Source: Rhodocyclaceae bacterium (GTDB lineage Bacteria > Pseudomonadota > Gammaproteobacteria > Burkholderiales > Rhodocyclaceae). From it: DNA of 64,000 nt. The stretch covers positions 517,353 through 581,352 of the forward strand of contig JACFMQ010000002.1 of assembly GCA_019455325.1 (NCBI GenBank), read 5' to 3'. Below, one piece after another: positions 52,908 to 61,790 of the stretch (positions within the stretch are counted from its first letter, which is position 1; each line of letters starts with the position of its first letter). Below the pieces are notes generated by a model. It searched no databases, was not told the origin of the DNA, and saw only the letters and a program-made list of their open reading frames with translations. A program made the position numbers and the translations under genes.

Positions 52908-53662
52908 AGATCGAAGGGCTGGTCTACCGCCACGCGCCGGGCCTGCCGCCGGTGCTCGACGGCGTCGACCTGGCGCTCGCCGCCGGCGAGATCCTCTGCC
53001 TGCTCGGGCCGAACGGCACCGGCAAGACCACGCTGCTGCGCTGCCTGATCGGCGCGCTGCGGCACGAGCGCGGCCAGGTGCACATCGACGGCGAGACCGA
53101 CATGCCGCCGCGCCGGCTGGCGCGCGCGCTCGCCTACGTGCCGCAGGCCGCCGGCGACAGCGGCCTCTGTCTGCTCGACGTGGTGCTGATGGGGCGGACG
53201 CCGCACCTCTCCCCGCTGCGCCTGCCCGGCCGCAGCGACGAACGCATCGCGCGCGAGGCGCTGGCGCGCGTCGGCATCGCCCACCTCGCCGAGCGGCCGT
53301 TCAACCGCGCCAGCGGCGGCGAGCGCCAGCTCGCGCTGATCGCCCGCGCGCTGGCGCAGCAGCCGCGCCTGTTCGTCATGGACGAGCCGACCGCCAGCCT
53401 CGACCTCGGCAACCAGGCGCGCGTGCTGCGCGTCATCCGCGACCTGGCCGCCGACGGCATGACCATCCTCGTCACCACGCACCAGCCGGAGCACGCCTTC
53501 CTGCTCGGCGCGCGCGTCGTCGCCCTGGCCGGCGGCCGCATCGCCGCCGCCGGCGCGGCGCGCGACGTGCTCTGCGCGAAGACGCTGAGCGAGATCTACG
53601 CCACGCCGGTGGACGTCGTCAGCCGCGACGGCGCGCCGGCGGCCTGCGTGCCGCGACTGTGA
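52898..53662 (+). CDS. BtuD-type ABC ATPase 3
   Basis: A 254-residue ATPase with Walker A GPNGTGKTT (~36-44), Q-loop YVPQAAGDSG, signature SGGERQLAL, Walker B LFVMDEPTASLD and switch histidine in TTHQPEHAF. ATG 52898 gives the normal family start (MVLKIEGLVYRH). Its stop overlaps the next start (GTGA at 53659). Confidence 0.94.
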   Translation: MVLKIEGLVYRHAPGLPPVLDGVDLALAAGEILCLLGPNGTGKTTLLRCLIGALRHERGQVHIDGETDMPPRRLARALAYVPQAAGDSGLCLLDVVLMGRTPHLSPLRLPGRSDERIAREALARVGIAHLAERPFNRASGGERQLALIARALAQQPRLFVMDEPTASLDLGNQARVLRVIRDLAADGMTILVTTHQPEHAFLLGARVVALAGGRIAAAGAARDVLCAKTLSEIYATPVDVVSRDGAPAACVPRL

Positions 53663-54099
53663 CTGCCCAGCCCATGAGCCCGAAGCCGACATCCTCCCCG
53701 ACCGGAACGGGAAGGGCGCTCGCGTACTTCGTCATCGCCTACGGTGGCGCAAGCCTCGCGGCCCCGCTCATTCTGCGGACCGGCACAGGTTCCACCACCG
53801 CCTACTGGATCGCACTCGGACTCCTGAGCCTGGCTGGAGGCTACTTTGGACTGAAGGGGAAAACCTGGGCCTTCCGGATGATCCTCGCCCTGTTTCTTCT
53901 GCAGTCGGTGCAGATGTATACGCAGCACTTCTGGTTTTCCTTGGTCGGCCCCTACTCGCTCAAGCTGGTTCTCATCGGGGCCGGTCCTCTCCGGGAACAC
54001 ATGGATCTCAACGTGCTTGCCGCCGGCGTTGCCTTCTTCGCCTCGGGCATGGGCGGTCGCCTGACACGTGACTGCGCTGCCATCGAAAGACAGCCATGA
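53659..54099 (+). CDS. Small membrane protein of unknown function
   Basis: A 146-residue protein starting with GTG that overlaps the ATPase stop. It has a short polar N-terminus (residues 1-18) and four predicted membrane helices: ALAYFVIAYGGASLAAPLIL, then about 45-65, 70-90 and 118-133. It has lower GC at third positions than its neighbours and I know no family for it. Its stop overlaps PBP5 (ATGA at 54096), so it is locked into the transporter operon. It might be an accessory subunit of the importer or an insert from elsewhere. Confidence 0.75.
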   Translation: MTAQPMSPKPTSSPTGTGRALAYFVIAYGGASLAAPLILRTGTGSTTAYWIALGLLSLAGGYFGLKGKTWAFRMILALFLLQSVQMYTQHFWFSLVGPYSLKLVLIGAGPLREHMDLNVLAAGVAFFASGMGGRLTRDCAAIERQP

Positions 54100-55130
54100 G
54101 TCTCCAAAAACTGCGCCGCCTCACAGGCCTTCTACTACTCCTGTGCCTCGCCCTGCAGGCGGCCGCCGCGCCGCGCGTCCTCGAAGACATGGCCGGCGAC
54201 CAGGTCGCCGTGCCGGCGCGCGTCGAGCGCGTCGCCACCGTCGGCGCGGTGCCGGTGCTGAACGGCCTGGTCTTCGCCGTCGGCGAGGGCCGGCGCATCG
54301 TGAACGGCCTGCCGGAGTTCGCCAGGAAGCCGCGCTGGGGCTACCAGGCGGTGTTCGCGCCGCACACCGCGCGCCTGCCGTCGATGCAGAACGCCGACCG
54401 CACGCCGCGGCTGGAAGCCCTGCTCGGCGCCGCGCCCGACGCCGTGCTGACCATGGACCGGGCGAGCGCCGACGCGCTGCGCCGCGCCGGCCTGCCGGCG
54501 CTCTACCTCGCCTGGCGCCAGCCGGAGGACGTGAAGACGGCGGTGCGCCTGCTCGGCCGCCTGTTCGACAGGCCGCAGGCCGCCGAACGCTACGCCGAGC
54601 GCTTCGATCGCATGCTCACCGGCGTCGCCGCGCGCCTGCGCGACGTGCGCACGCGGCCGCGCGTGCTCTATTTCAGCCCGAAGACGCTGACGCAGCCGCA
54701 CCTCGTCGCCGAGTGGTGGATCGGCGCGGCCGGCGGCGACAGCGTCACCGACGACGGCCGCAGCCTCGAATCGCGCAGCTTCACGCTCGAACAACTGCTC
54801 GCCTGGGACCCCGAGATCCTCATCGTCTCCGGCCACGACGAGGCCGAGGCAGTGCGCCGGGAGCCGCGCTTCGCCGGCATCAGGGCCGTGCGCGCCGGCC
54901 GCATCCTGGTCGCGCCCTGCGGCGCCCACACCTGGGGCAACCGCACCGCCGAGCAGCCGCTGACCGTGCTCTGGGCGGCGAAGCACTTCCATCCCGAGAC
55001 ATTCGGCGACGTCGACCTCGTCGCCGAGACGCAGGCCTTCTACCGCGACCTCTTCGGCACCGCGCTGTCCGCCGCGCAGGTACGCGAAATCCTCGACGGC
55101 GGCCCGCAAGGCGTGCCGACGGGGAATTGA
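54096..55130 (+). CDS. Periplasmic binding protein 5 (BtuF/FecB type)
   Basis: A 344-residue exported binding protein; signal peptide to ~residue 24 (LQAAAA). It has VLEDMAGDQVAVPARVERVATVGAVPVLN, then NGLPEFARKPRWGYQ, EWWIGAAGGDSVTDDGR and AHTWGNRTAEQPLTVLWAAKHFHPETF. It is very close to PBP6 along the full length, much closer than to the other five, so the two came from a recent duplication. It lies 7 bp before radical SAM protein 3. Confidence 0.87.
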   Translation: MSLQKLRRLTGLLLLLCLALQAAAAPRVLEDMAGDQVAVPARVERVATVGAVPVLNGLVFAVGEGRRIVNGLPEFARKPRWGYQAVFAPHTARLPSMQNADRTPRLEALLGAAPDAVLTMDRASADALRRAGLPALYLAWRQPEDVKTAVRLLGRLFDRPQAAERYAERFDRMLTGVAARLRDVRTRPRVLYFSPKTLTQPHLVAEWWIGAAGGDSVTDDGRSLESRSFTLEQLLAWDPEILIVSGHDEAEAVRREPRFAGIRAVRAGRILVAPCGAHTWGNRTAEQPLTVLWAAKHFHPETFGDVDLVAETQAFYRDLFGTALSAAQVREILDGGPQGVPTGN

Positions 55131-55137
55131 GGAAGCG

Positions 55138-56217
55138 ATGAACGACATGCACACCGACGCCCGCAGCGCCTTCGACGCGGCCCTGGCCGACGCAGCGGAA
55201 GGCCGCATCGACCGCGAGTCGGCGCTGCTCATCCTGGAACAGTCGCGCGCGCCGGAGCGGGCGCTGCGCCTGTTCGCCGCCGCCTCGGCCGTGCGCGACC
55301 GCCATCTCGGCCGCGCGCTGTGGTGGTCCGCCGGGCCGAGCGCGGTCATTCCCTGCAAGATCGTGCCGCGCTGCACCTACTGCACGTTCTACGCCAGGCA
55401 CCGCTTCACCCGCGAGCACCTGCAGACCGCGGCGCGCGCGGTCGCCGGCCGGGGCATCCGCTACTTCATCCTGAGCGGCGGCACCAGCCTCGCCGGCTAC
55501 GACGAGCGGCTCGTCGACATGGTGCGCACCGTGCAGGCGGCGGCCGACCTCGACATCTTCGTGAACCTCGGGCCTTCGCTCACCGAAGAGACGGTGGCGA
55601 CGCTCAAGGCGATGGGCGTCGCCGCCGTCACCAGCTCGCTGGAAGTGCACGACGAGGCGGTGTTCGCCAGCGTGAAGCCGGCCGACAGCCTGCCCGCGCG
55701 CAAGGCGCTGCTCGCAGCCTGCGAACGGCAGGGCATGCCGATCCGCACGATGATCCTGCTCGGCCTGGGCGAGACCGACCGGCAGCGCGTCGAGCACCTG
55801 TTCTACCTGCGCGACTTCCGCTGCCTCAGCATCCTGAACGTCTCGCGCTACTACCCCTACCCCGGCGTCGACTGCGCCGGCAACCGGCGCTGCTCGCCGT
55901 GGGAAATGGCGCGCGTCGTCGCGCTCGCCCGCCTGCTGCTGCCGGCGGTGGACATCGGCTTCGGCGCCGGCCACACGCCCGACGACATTCCGCTGTGGTT
56001 CCTCGCCGGCGGCGGCAACAAGCTGGTCGGCTCGGTGATCGCCATGCGCAGCGAGCGGCCGGCGCCGCAGCCCATGGAGGAGATCGTCGCGCTGGGCGGG
56101 AACCTGTACGAGATCAACCGCATGCCGATCATCGGCCACTACCTAGAAAGCCTCGGCGTCGCCGCCGGCTTCGCCAGGCAGACCGGCGGCGGCAACGCGC
56201 AGACAAGGTCGTTCTGA
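55138..56217 (+). CDS. Radical SAM protein 3, CX5CX2C type (HcgA/BioB-like)
   Basis: A 359-residue radical SAM protein. The cluster loop CKIVPRCTYC has C73, C79 and C82. SAM-binding LSGGTSLAG, then LDIFVNLGPSLT, SLEVHD and MILLGLGETDRQRVEHL follow; the YYPYPGVDCAGNRRCSPWE segment adds two more cysteines not present in the other two. The shared C-terminal motif is PLWFLAGGGNKLVGSV. It sits between PBP5 and receptor 6, with 1 bp between its stop and the ATG at 56219. Reaction unknown; BioB/HydE/HcgA relatives act on small ring or metal-cofactor precursors. Confidence 0.85.
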   Translation: MNDMHTDARSAFDAALADAAEGRIDRESALLILEQSRAPERALRLFAAASAVRDRHLGRALWWSAGPSAVIPCKIVPRCTYCTFYARHRFTREHLQTAARAVAGRGIRYFILSGGTSLAGYDERLVDMVRTVQAAADLDIFVNLGPSLTEETVATLKAMGVAAVTSSLEVHDEAVFASVKPADSLPARKALLAACERQGMPIRTMILLGLGETDRQRVEHLFYLRDFRCLSILNVSRYYPYPGVDCAGNRRCSPWEMARVVALARLLLPAVDIGFGAGHTPDDIPLWFLAGGGNKLVGSVIAMRSERPAPQPMEEIVALGGNLYEINRMPIIGHYLESLGVAAGFARQTGGGNAQTRSF

Positions 56218-56245
56218 CATGGAAACTCAGGGAGAGGCATCCGCA

Positions 56246-58369
56246 ATGCACCGCAAGACCCCGTCGATCCGCAGCCCCTTCGCGCCCCGGCGCGTCGCCT
56301 GCTGCACGCTCCTGGCGCTGGCATCGCTCGCCGGCGCGGCCCGCGCCGACACGCAGTTGGCGCCGGTCATCGTCGCTGCGCCGGAAGACGGCGGGCTCCA
56401 CCTCGACCAGCCGTCGCTCACCGGCAGCCGCACCGGGCTCAGCGTCAGGGACCTGCCGGCGAGCGTCGACGTCGTCACCGCCGAGGCGATGCGCGAGCGC
56501 GGCGACTTCAACATCAAGGACGGCATCACGCGCAGCACCGGGCTGACCAACATCGGCACCATCGGCAACGGCGGCATGAGCTTCTCCACCCGCGGCATCG
56601 CCGCCACCCCCGGCACCACGTCGGTCGGCATCGCCGAGGACGGCATCAGCCTGGGCGCCGCCTCGGGCACGATCAACTATCCGGTCGACGCCTGGGGCTA
56701 CCAGCGCGTCGAGGTGCTGCGCGGGCCGGCCTCGGTGGTCTTCGGCGTCGGCACCGTCGGCGCCACGATCAACGCCGTGCGCAACGAGCCGAGCCGCGAG
56801 CGCAAGGTCGAGACGCTGGCCGGCCTCGGCAGTTACGGCTCGGCGCGCCTCGGCATCGGCGCCACCGGCCCGCTGGGCGAGCACGCCAGCTTCCGCGTGG
56901 ACGCCTACGGCACGAACATCGACAGCGGCCGCGACATGGGCGAGGCGAAGAGCGGCAAGCTGATGACCACGCTGCGGCTCGACCCCCGCGCCGACCTGCG
57001 CTTCGAGCTGCTGGCGGACTACAGCCTGGTGCGGCCGGAGCGCTACTTCGGCACGCCGCTGGCGAACGGCCGCATCGACCGCTCGCTGCGCGACGAGAAC
57101 TACAACGTCGGCAACAGCGTCATCCGCTACGAGGACACGCGGCTGCGCGCGCGGGCCGAATGGCGGGCGAATTCGTGGCTGACCCTGCGCGACGAGGTCT
57201 TCTTCCTGCAGGCCGACCGCCGCTGGCGCAACGTCGAGGTGTACGCGCTCAACCCCGCCACGCGGACGGTCGCACGTTCGAGCTACACGAGCATCGAGCA
57301 CGACCAGGAGCAGTTGGGCAACCGGCTGGAAGCCGCGATCGCCGGCGCCGGCCACCGGCTCGTGCTCGGCTGGGAGGCGTCGAAGATCGATTTCCGCCAC
57401 ACCAACAACGCCCCCTACGGCGGCGCCTCGACGGTGCCGGACCGCGGCTTCGACCCCGGCCAGTGGGCCAGCCCGAACGCGACGCTGCCGCGCTACGACA
57501 GCGACACGACGATGCACGCCTTCTATCTGGAAGACGCCTACGAGATCGACCGGCACTGGCTGCTGCTCGCCGGGCTGCGCCGCGACACGACGCGCGTCTC
57601 GCGCCACGAACTGCTGCCCGGACAGGCGGACTTCAGCGAGACGCTTTCCGGCAACTCCGTGCGCCTGGGCCTGACCTACCGCCCGAACGCGGACACCAGC
57701 CTCTACCTGCAGGGCAGCACGGGCTACGACCCGGTCAGCAACCTCGTCACGCTGACGCTGGCCAACCGCGACTTCAGCCTCGTCCGCGGGCGTCAGGCGG
57801 AAGCCGGCATCAAGCAGAGCTTCGCCGGCGGCAGGGGCGACTGGAGCGCGGCGGTCTACCGCATCGAGAAGGACGACATCCTGACGCGCGATCCGGTCGA
57901 CCCGACGATCATCGTCCAGGGCGGCAGCCAGCATTCGCAGGGCGTGGAGCTGGCCTTCGGCATCGCGCCGGCGCCGGGCTGGCGCGTCGAGGGCAACGTC
58001 ACGGCGCTGCGCGCGCGCTACGACGAGCTGATGGAAGCCGGCGGCATCTCGCGCGCCGGCAAGCGGCCGACCAACGTGCCCGAGCGCGTCGCCAACCTCT
58101 GGGGGCACTACCGCCGGGGCGACTGGCAGGCGTCCCTCGGCGCGCGCTACGTCGGCAAGCGCTACGGCGACAACGCCAACACGCTGAAGATGCCGTCCTA
58201 CACGGTCGCCGACGCCAGCCTGGCCTGGTTCGTCGACCGCGACACGACGCTGCGCGCCGTGCTGCGCAATCTGACCGACAAGGTCTATGCCACCACCGCC
58301 TACCGGACGACGCAGTTCTTCCTCGGCGAATCGCGCCGCATGGAGCTGGTGGCCGAATTCAGGTTCTGA
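56246..58369 (+). CDS. TonB-dependent receptor 6
   Basis: A 707-residue outer-membrane receptor of the ferric-siderophore type. I chose ATG 56246, after GGGAGAGG, over ATG 56219. Signal peptide to about residue 33 (GAARAD). The plug is typical: LSVRDLPASVDVVTAEAMRERG, then GVTR-like ITRSTGLTNIG and EVLRGPASVVFGVGTVGATINAV. The barrel ends in FRF. It is the only member of this siderophore subfamily here. PBP6 starts 5 bp after it. Confidence 0.92.
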   Translation: MHRKTPSIRSPFAPRRVACCTLLALASLAGAARADTQLAPVIVAAPEDGGLHLDQPSLTGSRTGLSVRDLPASVDVVTAEAMRERGDFNIKDGITRSTGLTNIGTIGNGGMSFSTRGIAATPGTTSVGIAEDGISLGAASGTINYPVDAWGYQRVEVLRGPASVVFGVGTVGATINAVRNEPSRERKVETLAGLGSYGSARLGIGATGPLGEHASFRVDAYGTNIDSGRDMGEAKSGKLMTTLRLDPRADLRFELLADYSLVRPERYFGTPLANGRIDRSLRDENYNVGNSVIRYEDTRLRARAEWRANSWLTLRDEVFFLQADRRWRNVEVYALNPATRTVARSSYTSIEHDQEQLGNRLEAAIAGAGHRLVLGWEASKIDFRHTNNAPYGGASTVPDRGFDPGQWASPNATLPRYDSDTTMHAFYLEDAYEIDRHWLLLAGLRRDTTRVSRHELLPGQADFSETLSGNSVRLGLTYRPNADTSLYLQGSTGYDPVSNLVTLTLANRDFSLVRGRQAEAGIKQSFAGGRGDWSAAVYRIEKDDILTRDPVDPTIIVQGGSQHSQGVELAFGIAPAPGWRVEGNVTALRARYDELMEAGGISRAGKRPTNVPERVANLWGHYRRGDWQASLGARYVGKRYGDNANTLKMPSYTVADASLAWFVDRDTTLRAVLRNLTDKVYATTAYRTTQFFLGESRRMELVAEFRF

Positions 58370-58373
58370 AGCA

Positions 58374-59510
58374 ATGACGATGTCGACGGTTGCCCTCTCT
58401 TGTCCCGCCCTCCATCCGGCCGGTTTCCGGTCGCGTGGACGGCGGGAGCTTTTTGCCCCTGCCGTCGCCCTCCTTCTTTTCCTGTTCTGGGCGCAAGCGG
58501 CCGCCGCCACGCGCACCGTGCTCGACATGGCCGGCGACCCGGTGGCGGTGCCGCTGCGCATCGAGCGCATCGCCACCCTCGGCTCGGTGCCCGTGCTCAA
58601 CAGCCTGGTCTTCGCCGTCGGCGCCGGGCCGCTGCTCGTGAACGGCCTGCCCGAGTTCGCCAGGAAGCCGCGCTGGGGCTACCAGACCGTCTTCGCGCCG
58701 CATCTCGCGGCGCTGCCGCCGCTGCAGGGCGCGGACTACGCGCCGAACATGGAGGCGCTGATCCGCGCCGCGCCGGACGTGGTGCTGACCATGGAACGCG
58801 CCGGTGCGCAGCGGCTGCGCCGCGCCGGCATTCCGGCCCTCTACCTGTCCTGGCGCCAGCCCGAGGACGCGAAGGCGGCGGTGCGCCTGCTCGGCGAACT
58901 GCTCGGCCGGCAGGCCGCGGCCGAGCGCTACGCGGCGGCGTTCGATGCCACGCTGGCGGCCGTGGAAACCGCCCTGCGCGGCGTATCCGAGCGGCCGCGC
59001 GTCCTCTTCCTCAATCCGTCGCGGATGAGTACGCCGCTGCTCATCGCCGAGTGGTGGATTCGCGCCGCCGGCGGCGACAGCGTCACCGACGACGGGCGCA
59101 TCGTCGAATCGCGCGGCATCACGATCGAACAGGTGCTCGCCTGGGACCCGGACATCCTCGTCGTCGCCAGCCGCGAGGAAGCCGCGGCGGTACGCGCCGA
59201 ACCGCGCTTCGCCGCGCTCAGGGCGGTGCGCGCCGGGCGCATGCTGGTCACTCCGTGCGGCGCCCATCCCTGGGGCCACCGCACCGCCGAACAGCCGCTG
59301 ACCGTGCTCTGGGCGGCGCAGCACTTCCACCCCGCGCGCTTCGGCGACGTCGACCTCGTCGCCGAGATGCAGCGCTTCTACCGCGACCTCTTCGGCAGCG
59401 AACTGACCGCCGCGCAGGCGCGCGAAATCCTCGACGGCGGCCCGCGCGGCGCGCCGGGCGACGCACGATTGCCGATCGAACCGATATCACATAAGGGAGA
59501 AGCACCATGA
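58374..59510 (+). CDS. Periplasmic binding protein 6 (BtuF/FecB type)
   Basis: A 378-residue exported binding protein. The N-terminus is unusually long: about 25 residues precede the hydrophobic signal segment (LFAPAVALLLFLFWAQAAAA), so the true start may be later. The mature part is a close copy of PBP5 (NGLPEFARKPRWGYQ, EWWIRAAGGDSVTDDGR, AHPWGHRTAEQPLTVLWAA). A basic tail follows the fold. Its stop overlaps receptor 7 (ATGA at 59507). Confidence 0.85.
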   Translation: MTMSTVALSCPALHPAGFRSRGRRELFAPAVALLLFLFWAQAAAATRTVLDMAGDPVAVPLRIERIATLGSVPVLNSLVFAVGAGPLLVNGLPEFARKPRWGYQTVFAPHLAALPPLQGADYAPNMEALIRAAPDVVLTMERAGAQRLRRAGIPALYLSWRQPEDAKAAVRLLGELLGRQAAAERYAAAFDATLAAVETALRGVSERPRVLFLNPSRMSTPLLIAEWWIRAAGGDSVTDDGRIVESRGITIEQVLAWDPDILVVASREEAAAVRAEPRFAALRAVRAGRMLVTPCGAHPWGHRTAEQPLTVLWAAQHFHPARFGDVDLVAEMQRFYRDLFGSELTAAQAREILDGGPRGAPGDARLPIEPISHKGEAP

Positions 59511-61789
59511 AACACACTGAAATTCAAGCCGCCTCGACGCCGAGGCGCAGGAGGAAAAGAACGCGGCCCAGGCTATCGCTGCTGGCCGCCTGCCTGCTGG
59601 TCGGCTTCGCCCAGGCGGAAGAGGCGGCGCCGACGCTCGGGGCGGTCACGGTCAAGGGCGAGGCGCCCCAGGAAACGGCCAGCGTCGGCTCGCGCACCGT
59701 GGTGACGCAGGAAAAGATCCAGACCTTCAACAACTTCAGCATGACCAACGCCTACCAGGCCATTTCCCTGGAGCCAGGGGTGGACGTCCGCTACGACGAT
59801 CCGACGGGAACGACCGCCAGCTACAAGATCCGCGGCAGGTCGAGCCGGGGCCACGCCTTGATCCTGGAGGGACTGCCGTTCAAGGGCATCGGCATCGGTC
59901 AGCCGATCCAGGATCTGGTCGACATGGAGAACATCGAGACGATCACGGTCGAGAAGGGCGCCGTTCCGGCAAACGGCAGCTTCGGCTTCGGCAACCTGAT
60001 CGACATGCGATTCATGCGGCCGGCCGAAAAATTCTCGGCGACCGCCAAACAGGTATTCGGCTCGCACGACTTCACCAAGACCTTCGCCCGGCTCGATACC
60101 GGAGAACTCGGCGACGGTATCCGGGCTTTCGTTTCCGGTTCCCTGACCGATACCGACAAGTTCAAGGGTTTCGGCAAAAGCCTCGACCGGGAAAACGTCG
60201 CCTTCGGCATCACCAGCGGCTCGCCGCAGGGCGTGGAGTGGGAAATCTTCGGCGTCTACAACGACGAGGCGCGGGACGCCTACAAAGGACTCAGCTACGC
60301 GCAGAGCACCCATCTCGGCAGCAACTGGAAGCAGGATTTCAACCGGGCCAGGACGGGCGTCGCGGCACAGGACATCAACTATTACGCCTACAACCGGGAC
60401 GACTACCAGACCACGACGATCCTCGGGAAGCTGAAGATTCCCTTCGGTCAGGACGCCACCCTGACCTTCAGGCCCTACTTCACGAACGACAAGGGCAATG
60501 CCTGGGCGGGAAGCAGCCAGACGCTGGTCAACCTGGCGCCGAGGCAGAACGTGATCGTCGAATCGCTGCTCGATCGCGATACCTTCGGCGCCGTGCTGGA
60601 ATACGAGAGGAAATGGCAGGACGCCCGCCTCAACGTCGGTTACTGGCACGGAGAGCATGAGCCGCCGGGACCGCCCACCGCGCGCAAGGCCCGCGACACC
60701 AACCTGAACTTCGTCGGCTGGGCGAACCTCTATGGCGTGGGGAAGCGCTACAACTACCGCTCGCCCTACGTGGCGTTCTCGAAAACCCTCGACAGGACGG
60801 TCATCGATGCCGGCCTGAAGCATATGAGCATCGCCTCGGCGAAGTTCATCAGCTACGACACCACGGGCGTCGGCGACGTGAGTTACGAGCAGGCCAAGAG
60901 ACAGGCCAGCGGCGTGTTGTTCACCCTGCCGTCCAACACCCACACGATGTGGCTGCCGAGCATCGGCGCCACGCACTACCTGAACCAGACCTCCTCGATC
61001 AAGGCCAGCTACGGAAGAAACTTCGACTGGCCGGAGTTCGGCTGGGCCAACAGCGCCATGAACTATTACAGGACGTTCACGGTCGCCAACGGCCTGGCGC
61101 CCGCCGTGGCCGAGCAAAGGCTCCAGGACCTGTGGGCCACGCGCATCCGCCCGCAGGAGTCCGACGACTTCGATCTCGACTACCGCTATTCGTCCGGCCG
61201 GCTTTCATTCGTCTCTTCGCTCTACTACAAGCGGTTGAAGCACATCGGCACCAACATCTACGATCCGGCGGTGCAACTGTCCTACACCCAGAACTCGGGT
61301 GAAGCGCGTTCCTATGGCCTGGAATTCGGTTCGAGCTGGCAGGTCTTCGACAACCTGAATCTCAACCTGGCACTCAGCTACAGCGACACCGCCTTCACCT
61401 CCGACGTCCAGACCGGCGTCAACACCGTGGTTGCCGCCAAGGGCAAGCAGCTTCCCGACCGGCCCGAGCTCTACGGCAACGTCGCCGCCGTCTATGACCT
61501 GAACGGCTACCGCATCGCGCCCGTCGTGCGCTATCTCGGGAAACGCTACGCGGACGTGCTGAACCGGTACAGCGTCGGCGCCACCTGGCTCGCCGACCTG
61601 TCCGTCACGAAGGATGTCGTCATGGGCGAGGGACACCGGCTGCAGTTCTCGCTGAGCGCGATGAACCTCTTCGACAAGAGGTACATCTCGACCATCTCGA
61701 CGTCCGACGTAAACACCAACCAGGGCGCGCCGACCTACATGGTCGGCGCAACGAGAAGCCTCTTCGCGGCCGTCAGGTACGCGTACTGA
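59507..61789 (+). CDS. TonB-dependent receptor 7
   Basis: A 760-residue outer-membrane receptor. It has a long basic N-terminus (RRRKRTRPRLS) before the signal segment (to about residue 36, AQAEE) and TonB-box-like LGAVTVKGE. It is a distant member of the receptor-2 subfamily: LSYAQSTHLG, DKFKGFGK, LPSIGATH, NLFDKRYISTISTSD and YMVGATR. The barrel ends in RYAY, a tyrosine in place of phenylalanine. Codons ending in A or T are more common than in receptors 2, 4 and 5. PBP7 begins 2 bp after the stop. Confidence 0.92.
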   Translation: MKHTEIQAASTPRRRRKRTRPRLSLLAACLLVGFAQAEEAAPTLGAVTVKGEAPQETASVGSRTVVTQEKIQTFNNFSMTNAYQAISLEPGVDVRYDDPTGTTASYKIRGRSSRGHALILEGLPFKGIGIGQPIQDLVDMENIETITVEKGAVPANGSFGFGNLIDMRFMRPAEKFSATAKQVFGSHDFTKTFARLDTGELGDGIRAFVSGSLTDTDKFKGFGKSLDRENVAFGITSGSPQGVEWEIFGVYNDEARDAYKGLSYAQSTHLGSNWKQDFNRARTGVAAQDINYYAYNRDDYQTTTILGKLKIPFGQDATLTFRPYFTNDKGNAWAGSSQTLVNLAPRQNVIVESLLDRDTFGAVLEYERKWQDARLNVGYWHGEHEPPGPPTARKARDTNLNFVGWANLYGVGKRYNYRSPYVAFSKTLDRTVIDAGLKHMSIASAKFISYDTTGVGDVSYEQAKRQASGVLFTLPSNTHTMWLPSIGATHYLNQTSSIKASYGRNFDWPEFGWANSAMNYYRTFTVANGLAPAVAEQRLQDLWATRIRPQESDDFDLDYRYSSGRLSFVSSLYYKRLKHIGTNIYDPAVQLSYTQNSGEARSYGLEFGSSWQVFDNLNLNLALSYSDTAFTSDVQTGVNTVVAAKGKQLPDRPELYGNVAAVYDLNGYRIAPVVRYLGKRYADVLNRYSVGATWLADLSVTKDVVMGEGHRLQFSLSAMNLFDKRYISTISTSDVNTNQGAPTYMVGATRSLFAAVRYAY

Positions 61790-61790
61790 G

